Source: Roseibium aquae (GTDB lineage: Bacteria; Pseudomonadota; Alphaproteobacteria; Rhizobiales; Stappiaceae). Taken from it: a stretch of DNA of 64,000 nt. Numbering within the stretch: the first letter of the stretch is position 1; every line of letters begins with the position of its first letter. Location: the NCBI RefSeq assembly GCF_008711285.1, contig NZ_VXDC01000001.1, positions 372,001 to 436,000 of the forward strand, given 5' to 3'. This document shows, piece after piece, positions 50,223 through 59,582 of the stretch. The notes beneath the pieces were generated by a model. It made no database searches. It saw only the letters and a list, made by a program, of their open reading frames with translations, and was not told the DNA's origin. The translations under genes were made by a program, and so were the position numbers.

Positions 50223-50479
50223 TCCGAGTCGTCTTATCGCATATCATCTTGTTTCTGCTTCCATTTATTGCCTATGGCGTATGGCTTTGGCTGAACAAGA
50301 AATCCCAAACCGCAGAAAACTGGCAGGGCAAGCCCATCGCCTGGCTGTCTTTGACGGGCATGGTGATTGTGGTTGTCAGCCTTGTCAGCCTGGCAACCTT
50401 TCAACGGATGCCGGAGGGGACGGAATACCGGCCTTCGAAAATGGAGGATGGCGTTTTCGTGCCCGGCGGCTATCAATAG
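50219..50479 (+). CDS. DUF6111-like small membrane protein
   Basis: The product is 86 residues; its ATG overlaps the Nudix stop (ATGA). It has two transmembrane helices (VVLSHIILFLLPFIAYGVWL; WLSLTGMVIVVVSLVSLATF) and a short acidic tail ending YRPSKMEDGVFVPGGYQ. This small protein usually sits between the Nudix and cca genes in alphaproteobacteria. Function unknown. Confidence 0.85.
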   Translation: MIRVVLSHIILFLLPFIAYGVWLWLNKKSQTAENWQGKPIAWLSLTGMVIVVVSLVSLATFQRMPEGTEYRPSKMEDGVFVPGGYQ

Positions 50480-50482
50480 GGC

Positions 50483-51757
50483 ATGGTCGATCCGAGTTCC
50501 GCGCCACGTCTTTCCAACGCTCCGTGGTTGAGCGCCCCGGGGATACAGGCCGTCTTCCGTGCCGTGGAATCGCTTGGCGAAGACATCCGTGCCGTTGGCG
50601 GGGCCGTCCGGAACACCATACTTGAATGCCCGGTTGCCGATATAGACCTTGCAACGACAGCCCGGCCCGAAGCGGTGCTCGCCGCGGCTGAAGCAGCGGG
50701 ATTGCGTTCGATCCCGACGGGTCTCGATCACGGCACGGTCACGATCATCGCCGACGGCGCGCCCTACGAGGTGACGACGCTCCGGCAGGATGTCGAAACC
50801 TTTGGCCGGCAGGCCAAGGTCGTCTTTGGCCGCGACTGGCGTGCCGATGCCCTGCGGCGCGATTTTTCAATGAATGCGCTTTATGCGGACAGGGCCGGAA
50901 CAATCCATGATCCTTTAAACGGCCTTCCGGATTGCCTCGCCCGCCGCGTGCGTTTCATTGGTGATCCGGCGACGCGCATCCGCGAGGACTATCTGCGGAT
51001 CCTGCGCTTTTTCCGCATCCACGCGGCCTATGGAAAAGGCGCCTTCGACAATGACGGGTTGCTGGCCTGCATCCGGCAAAGAGATGGCCTGCGCCAGCTG
51101 TCCGCGGAGCGGATCGGCATGGAAATGAAGCGGCTTGTGGCCGCCCCCGGCGCGGCCGAAGCGCTCGCGGTGATGGAGGATGCCGGGCTTTTGGAGATTA
51201 CCACGGCGGGCGTGTCCCGGATCGCGGATTTCCGGGCTCTTCGCTCGCTCGATCAAGAGGCGCCCGAGACCCGGCATGCCACTCTCGGGTTCGCCGTTCT
51301 TTCCGGCTTCGTCGATGAGGATCTTGACCGTATCGCGGACCGCTTTCGTCTGTCGAATGCCGAACGAAACCGGATGCACGGGGCGCTGCGGGCTGCGGCC
51401 TTGATGCCGCAGACCCCTTCCGGAGACGTACCCATCAAGACCGCTCTTTATCGGGTCGGCAGGGAGGCGGCAATCGAGGGCGTCCTGGCCGCATGGGCAA
51501 GAGCGCGTGCGAAAGGGGCCCCGCCGGACGTCGATGAGGACTTTCGAGCCGTGCTTCACGCTGGCAGAACGCTGCCGATCCCGGACTTTCCCCTGAAAGG
51601 CCGGGATTTCATCGAATTCGGCCTTGCGCCCGGGCCTGAATTGGGGCGGGCCATGAAAGCGCTGGAGGCTTTCTGGATCGATTCCGGTTTCGATATCGGC
51701 CGGGACGAGCTGCTCGCCAAACTGGCGATGAGCGGCTCGGCATCGGTTGACACTTGA
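50483..51757 (+). CDS. cca: CCA tRNA nucleotidyltransferase
   Basis: The enzyme adds or repairs the 3' CCA of tRNAs. The product is 424 residues, 3 bp after the preceding gene. The class II head domain has VGGAVRNTILECPVADIDLA (with the two catalytic Asp of DxD), TGLDHGTVTIIADGAPYEVT, RRDFSMNALYAD and the motif IREDYLRILRFFRIHAAYG. The C-terminal half is helical as usual. Start by ATG 50483. Confidence 0.94.
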   Translation: MVDPSSAPRLSNAPWLSAPGIQAVFRAVESLGEDIRAVGGAVRNTILECPVADIDLATTARPEAVLAAAEAAGLRSIPTGLDHGTVTIIADGAPYEVTTLRQDVETFGRQAKVVFGRDWRADALRRDFSMNALYADRAGTIHDPLNGLPDCLARRVRFIGDPATRIREDYLRILRFFRIHAAYGKGAFDNDGLLACIRQRDGLRQLSAERIGMEMKRLVAAPGAAEALAVMEDAGLLEITTAGVSRIADFRALRSLDQEAPETRHATLGFAVLSGFVDEDLDRIADRFRLSNAERNRMHGALRAAALMPQTPSGDVPIKTALYRVGREAAIEGVLAAWARARAKGAPPDVDEDFRAVLHAGRTLPIPDFPLKGRDFIEFGLAPGPELGRAMKALEAFWIDSGFDIGRDELLAKLAMSGSASVDT

Positions 51758-51859
51758 TTCACCATGTTTCCCGGATCCGGTTCGATAATCGGCGACGTTA
51801 CGTAATTTCAAGGAGTTCTTGATCATACTTCGCCTCAAAACCGAGGGTGTGACCAAGAC

Positions 51860-52993
51860 ATGGATTTAGTTCTGATTTCCGATGGAGAGGCCGTCAAAGG
51901 TTCGCTTTTGAAGAAGCTTCCGCTGTTTTTCTCCGCCCGGTTGATCGACATGAAAGACCTTGGTTCGAAATCGATCTCGCCTGCCAAGGTGGCGGCCATC
52001 GACTTCACCGGAGCCTCTCCCCTGGCGCTTCGGAAATTGGCGGCGTCGATCAAGACGGCCGGGGATGCCGCGATTGTCTGCCTGGTGAACAAGTCCATCC
52101 GGCGGGAAGTGGTGCAGGCGACATCCTTGGGTCATGTCGTTTTGTTCGACAAGGAATTGGGCCTGAAGGCACTCGTGCGGCAAATCCGCTCCCACTTCGC
52201 CGAACCCATCAATGTCGAAGCCTTGGAAAACGCGCCGATAGCGAGCCAGGCCGCATTTTCCAAAGCCACGCAGTTTCTCAATGAACTCATGTTCTCGTCG
52301 GCCATTCCGGACGACGTTCCGCTGCAAATCATGAACCGGGCGGCCGGGGCGCTGTCCGTCGCGATCGAGCGGGACGGCATTCAAGGCTGGATGGGAACCG
52401 TGCAACATCACCACAGTTTCACGTTCCGCCATTCCCTTCATGTCGCAGGGCTGGCCACCGCCTTTGCCCAATCTCTGGGTTGGCCGGAGCCGGACTGTGC
52501 CGAAATTGCCGCCGGCGGTCTCTTGCACGACATTGGCAAAACGCGAATTCCCCTGTCCATTCTCGATAAGCCAGGACGCCTTAGTGACGAAGAAAGAGCA
52601 TTGATCAACATGCACCCGGAGTTTGGCCGGGAGATCTTGAAGACACAGCTGGATATTCCCAGAGACTTGAAAAAGATGGCCGTACAGCATCATGAATTGC
52701 TAGATGGCACGGGCTATCCGGCGGGGCTGTCTGGCGATCAGATCGACGTCAAGGTCCGTCTGATGACCATTTGCGATATCTTTGCCGCCTTGACCGAAAA
52801 GCGGTCCTACAAACGGGCCCTGTCGCCGCGCGAAGCCTACGGCGAGCTGCGCGGCATGGGCGGAAAGCTGGATGCCGATCTGGTCCGTAAGTTCCGCAGC
52901 GTTGTTCTGGGAATGGATTTCGGTGACCTCAAAGCGGATGCGAAACCGCTTTTGGCGCAAAATCAGGCATCCCCGGTTGTGCAGGGGCGTTGA
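51860..52993 (+). CDS. HD-GYP domain protein, probable cyclic-di-GMP phosphodiesterase
   Basis: The product is 377 residues. The N-terminal ~130 residues are a degenerate sensory region without a receiver Asp pattern. The HD-GYP domain has FRHSLHVAGLATAFAQSLGW, GLLHDIGKTRIPLSILDKPG, HPEFGREIL and the defining HHELLDGTGYPAGLSGDQI, then TICDIFAALTEKRSYKRALS. It should hydrolyse cyclic di-GMP, which in this organism would influence motility and attachment. Separate from cca by 102 bp. Confidence 0.92.
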   Translation: MDLVLISDGEAVKGSLLKKLPLFFSARLIDMKDLGSKSISPAKVAAIDFTGASPLALRKLAASIKTAGDAAIVCLVNKSIRREVVQATSLGHVVLFDKELGLKALVRQIRSHFAEPINVEALENAPIASQAAFSKATQFLNELMFSSAIPDDVPLQIMNRAAGALSVAIERDGIQGWMGTVQHHHSFTFRHSLHVAGLATAFAQSLGWPEPDCAEIAAGGLLHDIGKTRIPLSILDKPGRLSDEERALINMHPEFGREILKTQLDIPRDLKKMAVQHHELLDGTGYPAGLSGDQIDVKVRLMTICDIFAALTEKRSYKRALSPREAYGELRGMGGKLDADLVRKFRSVVLGMDFGDLKADAKPLLAQNQASPVVQGR

Positions 52994-53068
52994 GGACGAT
53001 CTCTGCCACGTTCCGCGCAGTGCCGATCGATGGTGCGGCCGGTCGTGCCTGACCGCGCGGTGGTCCCG

Positions 53069-53998
53069 TCAGGGCCACTTCACCACAGGGGGCATTGAGG
53101 ACAGGATGGAAGCGACATTACCTCCGGTTTTTAGCCCGAAGATCGTTCCGCGATCATAGAGGAGATTGTATTCCACATACCGGCCTCTGCGCACGAGCTG
53201 TTCCTCGCGCTGGGCATCGCTCCACGTGGTTTCGAAATTCTGACGCACGAGGCGTGGATATATGTCCAGGAAAGCGCGCCCCACATCCTGAGTGTAGGCG
53301 AAATCCTGCGACCAGGTGCCGCTGTTCAGGTAGTCGTAGAAAATTCCGCCAACCCCGCGCGGCTCGTTGCGATGCTTGAGAAAAAAATAGTCGTCGCACC
53401 ACGCCTTGTAGGCGTCGTAGTCCGCCACCTGGTGGGCGTCACAGGCGGCTTTCATGGCCAAATGAAAGGCTTGGGTGTCGGGGTCCTCCTGGGTGCGGCG
53501 GGCGTCGAGCACCGGCGTGAGATCCGCCCCGCCTCCAAACCACTGGCGCGTTGTGACCACCATGCGCGTGTTCATGTGAACCGCTGGAACATTCGGATTT
53601 TGCGGATGAGCGATCAGGCTTATGCCGGATGCCCAAAACCGCGGGTCTTCGTGGGCGCCGGGTATCTGCGCCCGGAACTCCGGCGAGAACTCACCGAATA
53701 CGGTTGAGATATGGACCCCGACCTTTTCGAATACACGTCCATGCATCAAGGACATGACACCGCCGCCGCCTTTCGCGCCCGTGGCGTCTGTCCGCTCCCA
53801 CGGTGTGCGCTCGAAACGGCCGGCGGGCTGGTCGCTCAAAGGGCCGGACCTGTCGCCGATTTCGTCTTCAATGCGTTCGAACTCGGCGCAGATCGAATCC
53901 CGCAGTTCCGCAAACCAGGTTGCAGCCAGTTCCTTTTTTTGCTCGATCTCGTCGGGAATTGGGCCGCCGCGTTGGTCCAGAGCTGGGGCATTCATCAT
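53069..53998 (-). CDS. hemF: Oxygen-dependent coproporphyrinogen-III oxidase HemF
   Basis: HemF decarboxylates coproporphyrinogen III to protoporphyrinogen IX in heme synthesis, using oxygen. The product is 309 residues. Family motifs: [69 protein letters not shown] and the C-terminal [20 protein letters not shown]. Two ATGs in tandem (53998, 53995) are possible starts. It follows trmL on the same strand after 29 bp. Confidence 0.96.
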   Translation of the reverse strand: MMNAPALDQRGGPIPDEIEQKKELAATWFAELRDSICAEFERIEDEIGDRSGPLSDQPAGRFERTPWERTDATGAKGGGGVMSLMHGRVFEKVGVHISTVFGEFSPEFRAQIPGAHEDPRFWASGISLIAHPQNPNVPAVHMNTRMVVTTRQWFGGGADLTPVLDARRTQEDPDTQAFHLAMKAACDAHQVADYDAYKAWCDDYFFLKHRNEPRGVGGIFYDYLNSGTWSQDFAYTQDVGRAFLDIYPRLVRQNFETTWSDAQREEQLVRRGRYVEYNLLYDRGTIFGLKTGGNVASILSSMPPVVKWP

Positions 53999-54027
53999 TG
54001 TGGTCCTCGGTCATCAGTGACTGACTG

Positions 54028-54519
54028 TCAATCGGATTGGACACTAGCACCGGTGATGTGCGACGGGAAAGAGCGTGTTTGCCGGAGGGCTTCGCCGAGC
54101 GCCATCCCTGCCGATAGAGCCATGTTGATCGACCGGACACCGGCGACCATGGGGATCGTCAGCCGCGAATCGGCGGTCTCGTGAACATCTTCGGGAACCC
54201 CCGAGGTTTCCCGGCCCATCAGGAGCAGATCGGTGGGGCGGAATTGAAACTCCGTATAGGGTACGGTGCTCTTGGTTGTCAGGAGGATCAGACGGCGTCC
54301 TTCGGATCGGCGCCAGGCTTCGAACGCGCCGAACGAGATGTGCCGCGTCAGCCGGGCACGTTCCAGATAGTCCATACCGGCCCGCTTCAGGGCGCTATCG
54401 GAAAGCGGGAAACCTGCCGGTTCGATGAGGTGCAGGTCGATGCCGAGACAGGCCGCCAGGCGCAAAAGCGTACCGGTGTTTTGCGGAATATCCGGCTGGT
54501 AGAGAGCAAGGTCGGGCAT
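54028..54519 (-). CDS. trmL: tRNA (cytidine/uridine-34 2'-O)-methyltransferase TrmL
   Basis: TrmL 2'-O-methylates the wobble base of Leu tRNAs. The start ATG at 54519 gives 163 residues, the usual size, beginning MPDLALYQPDIPQNTGTLLR. The SPOUT knot is formed by LIEPAGFPLSDSALKRAGMD, LLLMGRETSGVPEDVHE and RLTIPMVAGVRSINMALSAG. The longer upstream frame has no protein character. Confidence 0.94.
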   Translation of the reverse strand: MPDLALYQPDIPQNTGTLLRLAACLGIDLHLIEPAGFPLSDSALKRAGMDYLERARLTRHISFGAFEAWRRSEGRRLILLTTKSTVPYTEFQFRPTDLLLMGRETSGVPEDVHETADSRLTIPMVAGVRSINMALSAGMALGEALRQTRSFPSHITGASVQSD

Positions 54520-54676
54520 GAACGACACCATCATACTGCAGGCTGGGATCCGGTGCTTTATCATGGCTTGGAAGCGATTGTCTCGGCGCGCCGGCTCTTC
54601 CTGACAGGCGGTTTGCTGCCTGGTCCGTTGCGGCCTAGTGTCACCAACACTTTGTTCAACTCTCGCGGAGCAAGGC

Positions 54677-56527
54677 GTGCGCCCTGTCTTTGAGCTGTTC
54701 GAAAAATGGATCGACCCGTTTCGGGAACCGTTGGACACGGCACCGCCGCGGGGCGGCCTGGCTTTCCTGATGTACTTCATTCTTCAGGTCCGCTGGCCCT
54801 TTGTGCTCATGCTTGTCCTGGGCGGACTGACAGCAATCGTTGAAGTCGCCATCTATTCGTTCATCGGCCAGATCGTGGACATGCTCGAACAGGGCACGCG
54901 GGATACCTTGTTCGAAACCCATGGACCCACGTTGCTGGGCATGGCGTTTGTCGTCCTCGTTTTGCGTGCGGGGGTCGCCATCCTGACCGCGCTGGTCGAA
55001 GAACAGACAGTCGTGCCCGGCTTCTTCAATCTCGTGCGCTGGCAATCCCATCAGCAGGTCATGCGCCAAAGCCTGTCGTATTTCCACGACGACTTCTCCG
55101 GCAGGATTTCGCAAAAGGTCTGGCAAGCCGGCCAATCGGCCGGAGACTTCATGGTCACCCTTTTGCAGGTGGTCTGGTACATCGTGATCTACGCGATTTC
55201 GACGCTCGTGCTCGTGGGGGACCTCGATTGGCGGCTCGGCATGCTGGTTGCGGTCTGGATTGCCGGTTTTTGTATCGTGGCCCGGATCTTCGTGCCGCGT
55301 GTGCGCCAAAGGGCGAAGGATGTCGCCCATGCCGGCTCGGGCGTGAGCGGCCAGTTGGTTGACACGTACGCCAATATCCAAACCGTCAAGCTCTTCGGGT
55401 CGGTGCCGCGCGAAAATGAAGGCGTGCGCGCGAACTTCGAGATCTTCCTGTCGGAAATCCGCCGCTTTACCCGCGTCCTGACATCCGTGCGGGCGGTCAT
55501 GGCGCTGTTGAACGGGACCATGCTGGTTGCCATCGCCGCTGCCGCGCTCGTGAGCTGGCAGCAGGGCTTGATCTCCACCGGACATGTGGCGTTGACCCTG
55601 GGTCTCATCCTCCGCCTCAATCTGTTGCTTGGCCGCCTGTTGGGTCTTTTGAATACGCTCTTCCGCAGTTTTGGAACCCTGCAGGACAGTATGGACATGA
55701 TTGTCCGGCCGGTCGTCTTGCGCGATGCGGACGAGGCAAGCGAACTCAAGGTGTCGCGCGGGAAAATTCAGTTCCAATCGGTTTGTTTTCACTACGGCAA
55801 GAGCGGCGGTGTCATCAATGGGCTCGACCTGACCATCCTCCCGGGCGAGCGGGTCGGGATAGTCGGGCCGTCCGGGGCGGGCAAGTCGACGCTCCTCAAT
55901 TTGCTGCTGCGCTTTTATGATCCGGAAGCTGGCCGCATCCTGATCGACGGCACGGATATTGCCCATGTCACCCAACAGTCTCTGCGGCACCAGATTGGAA
56001 TGGTCACCCAGGACGTTTCGCTTTTGCATCGCTCCGTGCGCGACAACATTCTTTACGGCTCGCCGGACGCGAGCGAAGAAAGATTGATGGATGCGGCCAG
56101 ACGGGCGCGCATACTCGATTTCATCCCAGCCTTGGAGGATCGAAAGGGACGCCGCGGATTTGACGCCCATGTGGGTGAGCGGGGCGTAAAACTCTCGGGT
56201 GGTCAGCGTCAGCGTATTGCGATCGCGCGTGTTCTCCTGAAGAACGCGCCGATCCTGGTGCTGGATGAGGCGACATCCGCGCTGGACTCCGAAGTGGAAG
56301 CGGCCATTCAAGACAGCCTTCATGGATTGATGCAGGGCAAAACCGTGATCGTCATCGCGCACAGGCTGTCCACGATCGCAGAACTTGATCGGTTGGTCGT
56401 GATGGAGGAGGGGCGGATCGTGGAAACCGGGACCCATGACAGGTTGCTGGAGCAGGGGGGGCTTTACGCGCAGCTCTGGTTGCGGCAGTCCGGCGGCTTC
56501 TTGAGCACCGGTCAGCTGACCCGCTGA
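54677..56527 (+). CDS. ABC transporter, fused permease/ATPase (exporter)
   Basis: The product is about 616 residues from a GTG at 54677. This start aligns with its paralogue at 59575 (both begin with an F-E-x3-D-P-F segment); an upstream ATG at 54638 is less likely. Six transmembrane helices lie in the first ~310 residues, and the ATPase has Walker A GPSGAGKSTLL, signature LSGGQRQRIAIAR, Walker B ILVLDEATSALD and the H-loop IAHRLST. A homo- or heterodimeric exporter of the multidrug/lipid type. The start codon lies upstream of and divergent from trmL. Confidence 0.92.
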   Translation: MRPVFELFEKWIDPFREPLDTAPPRGGLAFLMYFILQVRWPFVLMLVLGGLTAIVEVAIYSFIGQIVDMLEQGTRDTLFETHGPTLLGMAFVVLVLRAGVAILTALVEEQTVVPGFFNLVRWQSHQQVMRQSLSYFHDDFSGRISQKVWQAGQSAGDFMVTLLQVVWYIVIYAISTLVLVGDLDWRLGMLVAVWIAGFCIVARIFVPRVRQRAKDVAHAGSGVSGQLVDTYANIQTVKLFGSVPRENEGVRANFEIFLSEIRRFTRVLTSVRAVMALLNGTMLVAIAAAALVSWQQGLISTGHVALTLGLILRLNLLLGRLLGLLNTLFRSFGTLQDSMDMIVRPVVLRDADEASELKVSRGKIQFQSVCFHYGKSGGVINGLDLTILPGERVGIVGPSGAGKSTLLNLLLRFYDPEAGRILIDGTDIAHVTQQSLRHQIGMVTQDVSLLHRSVRDNILYGSPDASEERLMDAARRARILDFIPALEDRKGRRGFDAHVGERGVKLSGGQRQRIAIARVLLKNAPILVLDEATSALDSEVEAAIQDSLHGLMQGKTVIVIAHRLSTIAELDRLVVMEEGRIVETGTHDRLLEQGGLYAQLWLRQSGGFLSTGQLTR

Positions 56528-56730
56528 ATCATCTCCCGCGCGAGAATGATGCCTGTTGGCCCCGCTACGGCCGTTCGGGACTGGATTGCTCGCCGGGGTG
56601 TTCTGCCGGCCGAGCCGGGGCTTTCATTGAGCTCGTGAGAAGCCATCAAGCAAGTGACCAGGGTGCTCATATTGCTTGATCCACACTGTGCACCGTGCCG
56701 TATCTAGATCATGTTTTTGAGGGCTGATCC

Positions 56731-57147
56731 ATGATCCATCACATTACGGCTTATATTACCACCGCGATCGTTTTTCTCGCGATTGACTACGTTTGGCTGA
56801 CACAGGTCGCGACGCGATTTTACTTCGACCGGATCGGCCACCTCTTGATGGACAAGCCGAACCTGGCAGCCGCCGGTGTTTTCTACATCGTCTACGTTGT
56901 CGGCATCGTTATTTTCGCCGTCGCGCCTGCGCTAAAGTCGGAAAGTGTGACAACCGCATTGGTTTATGGCGCTCTGTTCGGCTTTTTTACCTACGCCACC
57001 TACGACGTGACAAATTATGCTACCTTGAAAGACTGGCCTCTCATTGTCGTGGTCGTTGATGTGATCTGGGGAACCGTGTTGTCGGCGGTGTCCGCCGTCG
57101 CGGGTTTCTTCCTGACACGCATGATCTTGTCGGGATCCGCCGGATAA
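56731..57147 (+). CDS. DUF2177 membrane protein
   Basis: The product is 138 residues with GAGGG before the ATG. Four transmembrane helices are seen (ITTAIVFLAIDYVWLTQVAT; AGVFYIVYVVGIVIFAVAPA; LVYGALFGFFTYATYDVTNY; VVVDVIWGTVLSAVSAVAGF). The DYVWL and YDVTNYATL segments are characteristic of the DUF2177 family. Function unknown. Confidence 0.9.
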   Translation: MIHHITAYITTAIVFLAIDYVWLTQVATRFYFDRIGHLLMDKPNLAAAGVFYIVYVVGIVIFAVAPALKSESVTTALVYGALFGFFTYATYDVTNYATLKDWPLIVVVVDVIWGTVLSAVSAVAGFFLTRMILSGSAG

Positions 57148-57280
57148 GTCTTCGTACTTAGCGTCGGCATATTGCGTTTAACCGGCTGAGCTTACGCATT
57201 CTTTACGCTCATCACGCATCATCCGTCTCCACGGTATCCGGCGCGGTCGTCCCGTGCCGTGCAATCAGGGCGGAAAAGCT

Positions 57281-58600
57281 GTGACGTTAACAATCAAAGG
57301 CCGGTTCATCGCAATGGTCGTGGCTGCTTCGGTTATCATGACCGGTGGCACAGCCTATGCCTTTTACTCGTTTCGCGAAGCGCTCATCCATCATTTGGGG
57401 ACGAGCACGCTCGCGCAGGGCTTCATCGGTTCGGACATCGCCAACAACATAGATCAGCTTATTCTTGGCGAAATCATCAGTATCGTGGTGGTGGTCATGC
57501 CAGTCGGCATCTTGTTCCTGGCGATGGCTGTCTATCTGGCCATCGGCATCGCACGGCCCCTCGGACGTTTGCAGAAGGCCCTTGAGAAGCTGTCGATGGG
57601 TGATCTGGATATCGAGATCGATGGGATCGAACGGTCAGACGAAGTGGGCGCCATTGCCCGGTCGGTGACGCAGTTCAGGAAGAAACTGAAAGAAAAGGCC
57701 GCCGAGGATGTTGCGGAACGGGCTGCGCAGCAGGAACGGATCGACGAGGAACGCAAAGCATTGATGGCTGACATCGCTGACGATTTCGAGCGGTCAGTGA
57801 TCAACGCGGCAACGCAGCTGATCGAGTCCGGCAAGGTGGTCAGTGCGCACTCGGAACGGCTTCAAAAGGTTGTGGATTCGTCCGCGGATGCGGTCGAGAA
57901 AGTTCAAAATGCCTGCACGGTCGCGGCCGGTTCCGTGCAATCGGTCTCAACCTCCGCCGGAGAACTTTCGGGTTCCATCACGACCATCACCCACGATGTG
58001 GAGCAGGCGGCGGATATCGCGGAAACGGCGGTTGCCGAGGCCCGAAAGACCGACGAAATCGTGGGGCGGCTCTCCGAGACGGGCCGCGCGATTGGAGAGA
58101 TCGTGGAACTCATCTCCCAAATCGCAAGCCAGACCAATCTTCTGGCCTTGAATGCCACGATCGAGGCGGCGCGTGCGGGCGAGGCCGGCAAGGGCTTCGC
58201 AGTCGTGGCCAACGAGGTCAAGGCGCTGGCGGAGCAAACCACGAAAGCAACCGAGGACATCTCCGCACAAGTGGCGTCCGTGCAAGGGGTCGCCGAGCAA
58301 TCCGAAACGGCAATCCGGCGGATCGCGTCGACGATCGATCGTATCAGCGAGCTCTCCGGCGCCATCAAAAGGGCGGTGGAGGTTCAGGCCGAGGCAACCC
58401 ATCAAATCGATGGCAGTGCCCACGCCGCTCAGGAAAGTTCGCAGCTCATGGCGGCGAACATGGGAACATTGTCGGACGCAATGGTCGAGAGCCGGGCCGC
58501 CGCCGACGGGATGCATGAGGCCTCCGGACAGCTGTCCATCTTGTCCAATGACTTGAAAGCACAGGTCGGACAGTTCCTGCAAAGTGTCAGGGCTGCGTAG
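57281..58600 (+). CDS. Methyl-accepting chemotaxis protein
   Basis: The product is about 439 residues from GTG 57281, with GGCGGAAAAG upstream (GTG 57254 is in frame but poorer). Transmembrane helix 1 ([20 protein letters not shown]) and helix 2 ([20 protein letters not shown]) enclose only ~35 residues, so the periplasmic sensor is minimal. HAMP follows ([20 protein letters not shown]), then a long signalling coiled coil with the conserved tip [39 protein letters not shown]. It probably senses membrane state or interacts with a partner rather than a periplasmic ligand. Confidence 0.93.
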   Translation: MTLTIKGRFIAMVVAASVIMTGGTAYAFYSFREALIHHLGTSTLAQGFIGSDIANNIDQLILGEIISIVVVVMPVGILFLAMAVYLAIGIARPLGRLQKALEKLSMGDLDIEIDGIERSDEVGAIARSVTQFRKKLKEKAAEDVAERAAQQERIDEERKALMADIADDFERSVINAATQLIESGKVVSAHSERLQKVVDSSADAVEKVQNACTVAAGSVQSVSTSAGELSGSITTITHDVEQAADIAETAVAEARKTDEIVGRLSETGRAIGEIVELISQIASQTNLLALNATIEAARAGEAGKGFAVVANEVKALAEQTTKATEDISAQVASVQGVAEQSETAIRRIASTIDRISELSGAIKRAVEVQAEATHQIDGSAHAAQESSQLMAANMGTLSDAMVESRAAADGMHEASGQLSILSNDLKAQVGQFLQSVRAA

Positions 58601-59135
58601 ATCCGGAGGGATTGAAGCAGAACCGGCTGATCGCCCGGAGCCGATTGGTTTTGGCTCGATGGCCCTGTGGCGGGACCGCCGACTGAGCGCCCGATACGTC
58701 CTGCTGACCGGAAGGGCTCCGGTTGGCCGGGGGGCTTCAACCGGCCGGTTGGCCGAACGGGACTCGACCCCAAGAATGTGGTGTCGCATTTCCGCAACGC
58801 CCGGCGGGCTTGTCCTGGGGCGTGCCACAAACTTCTTCCGTTTGTGCGGATCGTGAAGTAAACCAAAACCCATGGGTTGGACAGGCTCCACCCATTCGTA
58901 TTTTCGGCCGAGTTCAAGAGGGGAAGGCGTATATGACGAACATACCGTTCATGCATTCGTGCCGCCTACCCGTCGTACGGTCCGGGTTTGCCGCAACCGC
59001 CTAAAGCGGACCAATTCCCTTTCCCAACGTCATGACGACCGGTTGAAGCCGCGCAGGTCTAGCGCGTGCTGCACCCTGAATTTTGCGGGATGTCCTGCCG
59101 GCGTCTTTCTGCCTTTCCTATTCGGAGATTTTCCG
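58601..59135. other. 535-bp intergenic region, one questionable 23-codon frame
   Basis: No domain-bearing frame is present. A 23-residue frame (58933-59004, MTNIPFMHSCRLPVVRSGFA...) has a good GGGGAAGG ribosome-binding site but nothing else in its favour. Short GC-rich inverted motifs (GGCCGG around 58730-58755) occur. Confidence 0.35.
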
Positions 59136-59582
59136 ATGTCTGTTCGATATCCCTATGACCCGTTCGCTTTGCCGGAGCGCCCGGATGTTCATCCGCCTCA
59201 AGCCAGGTTGGCCACTGAAGGGTGCTCCACCGTGTCAGCCGCCAAGCGTATTCTATTCGCTGCTGCCGGTTTTGCCGCGGCGGTCATCATGTTGGCAATC
59301 CTCCTGTTTATTCCGGTTCTGGTCCGGGAGATCGGGCGGATCGATGCCGTCGTCCTCGCTGGCCATATGTTGCCAGCCCATTCCTTCGCCGAACGCTTGC
59401 TGGATCTGTTTTTCGGCACAGTTATCGTGGCAATTGCAATCTTGAGCTTCCTGGCGGCCTCTGCCCTCGCCCAGGACCCGCGAACAGAGCCGGTGGGGTT
59501 CAAGCCGCAGCGCCCGGCAACAAGGAATGGCTGGCGCGTTCAAAGATCCATGGTGCAGCACAAGGAGGTGACAGATGTTTAA
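59136..59582 (+). CDS. Small membrane protein upstream of and overlapping an ABC exporter
   Basis: The product is 148 residues from ATG 59136 (GGAG 9 bp upstream). Two transmembrane helices are evident (ILFAAAGFAAAVIMLAILLF; LLDLFFGTVIVAIAILSFLA). The 3' end overlaps the exporter start at 59575 by 8 bp, so the two are translationally coupled and it may be an accessory subunit. No family recognised. Confidence 0.7.
   Translation: MSVRYPYDPFALPERPDVHPPQARLATEGCSTVSAAKRILFAAAGFAAAVIMLAILLFIPVLVREIGRIDAVVLAGHMLPAHSFAERLLDLFFGTVIVAIAILSFLAASALAQDPRTEPVGFKPQRPATRNGWRVQRSMVQHKEVTDV

Noticed and set aside
54656-56437. 593-codon minus-strand frame opposite the ABC exporter
   Set aside because: Antisense shadow; Walker and signature motifs are on the plus strand.
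58933-59004. 23-codon frame with a good RBS
   Set aside because: Too short to support as a gene without expression or conservation; kept only as a note in the intergenic entry.
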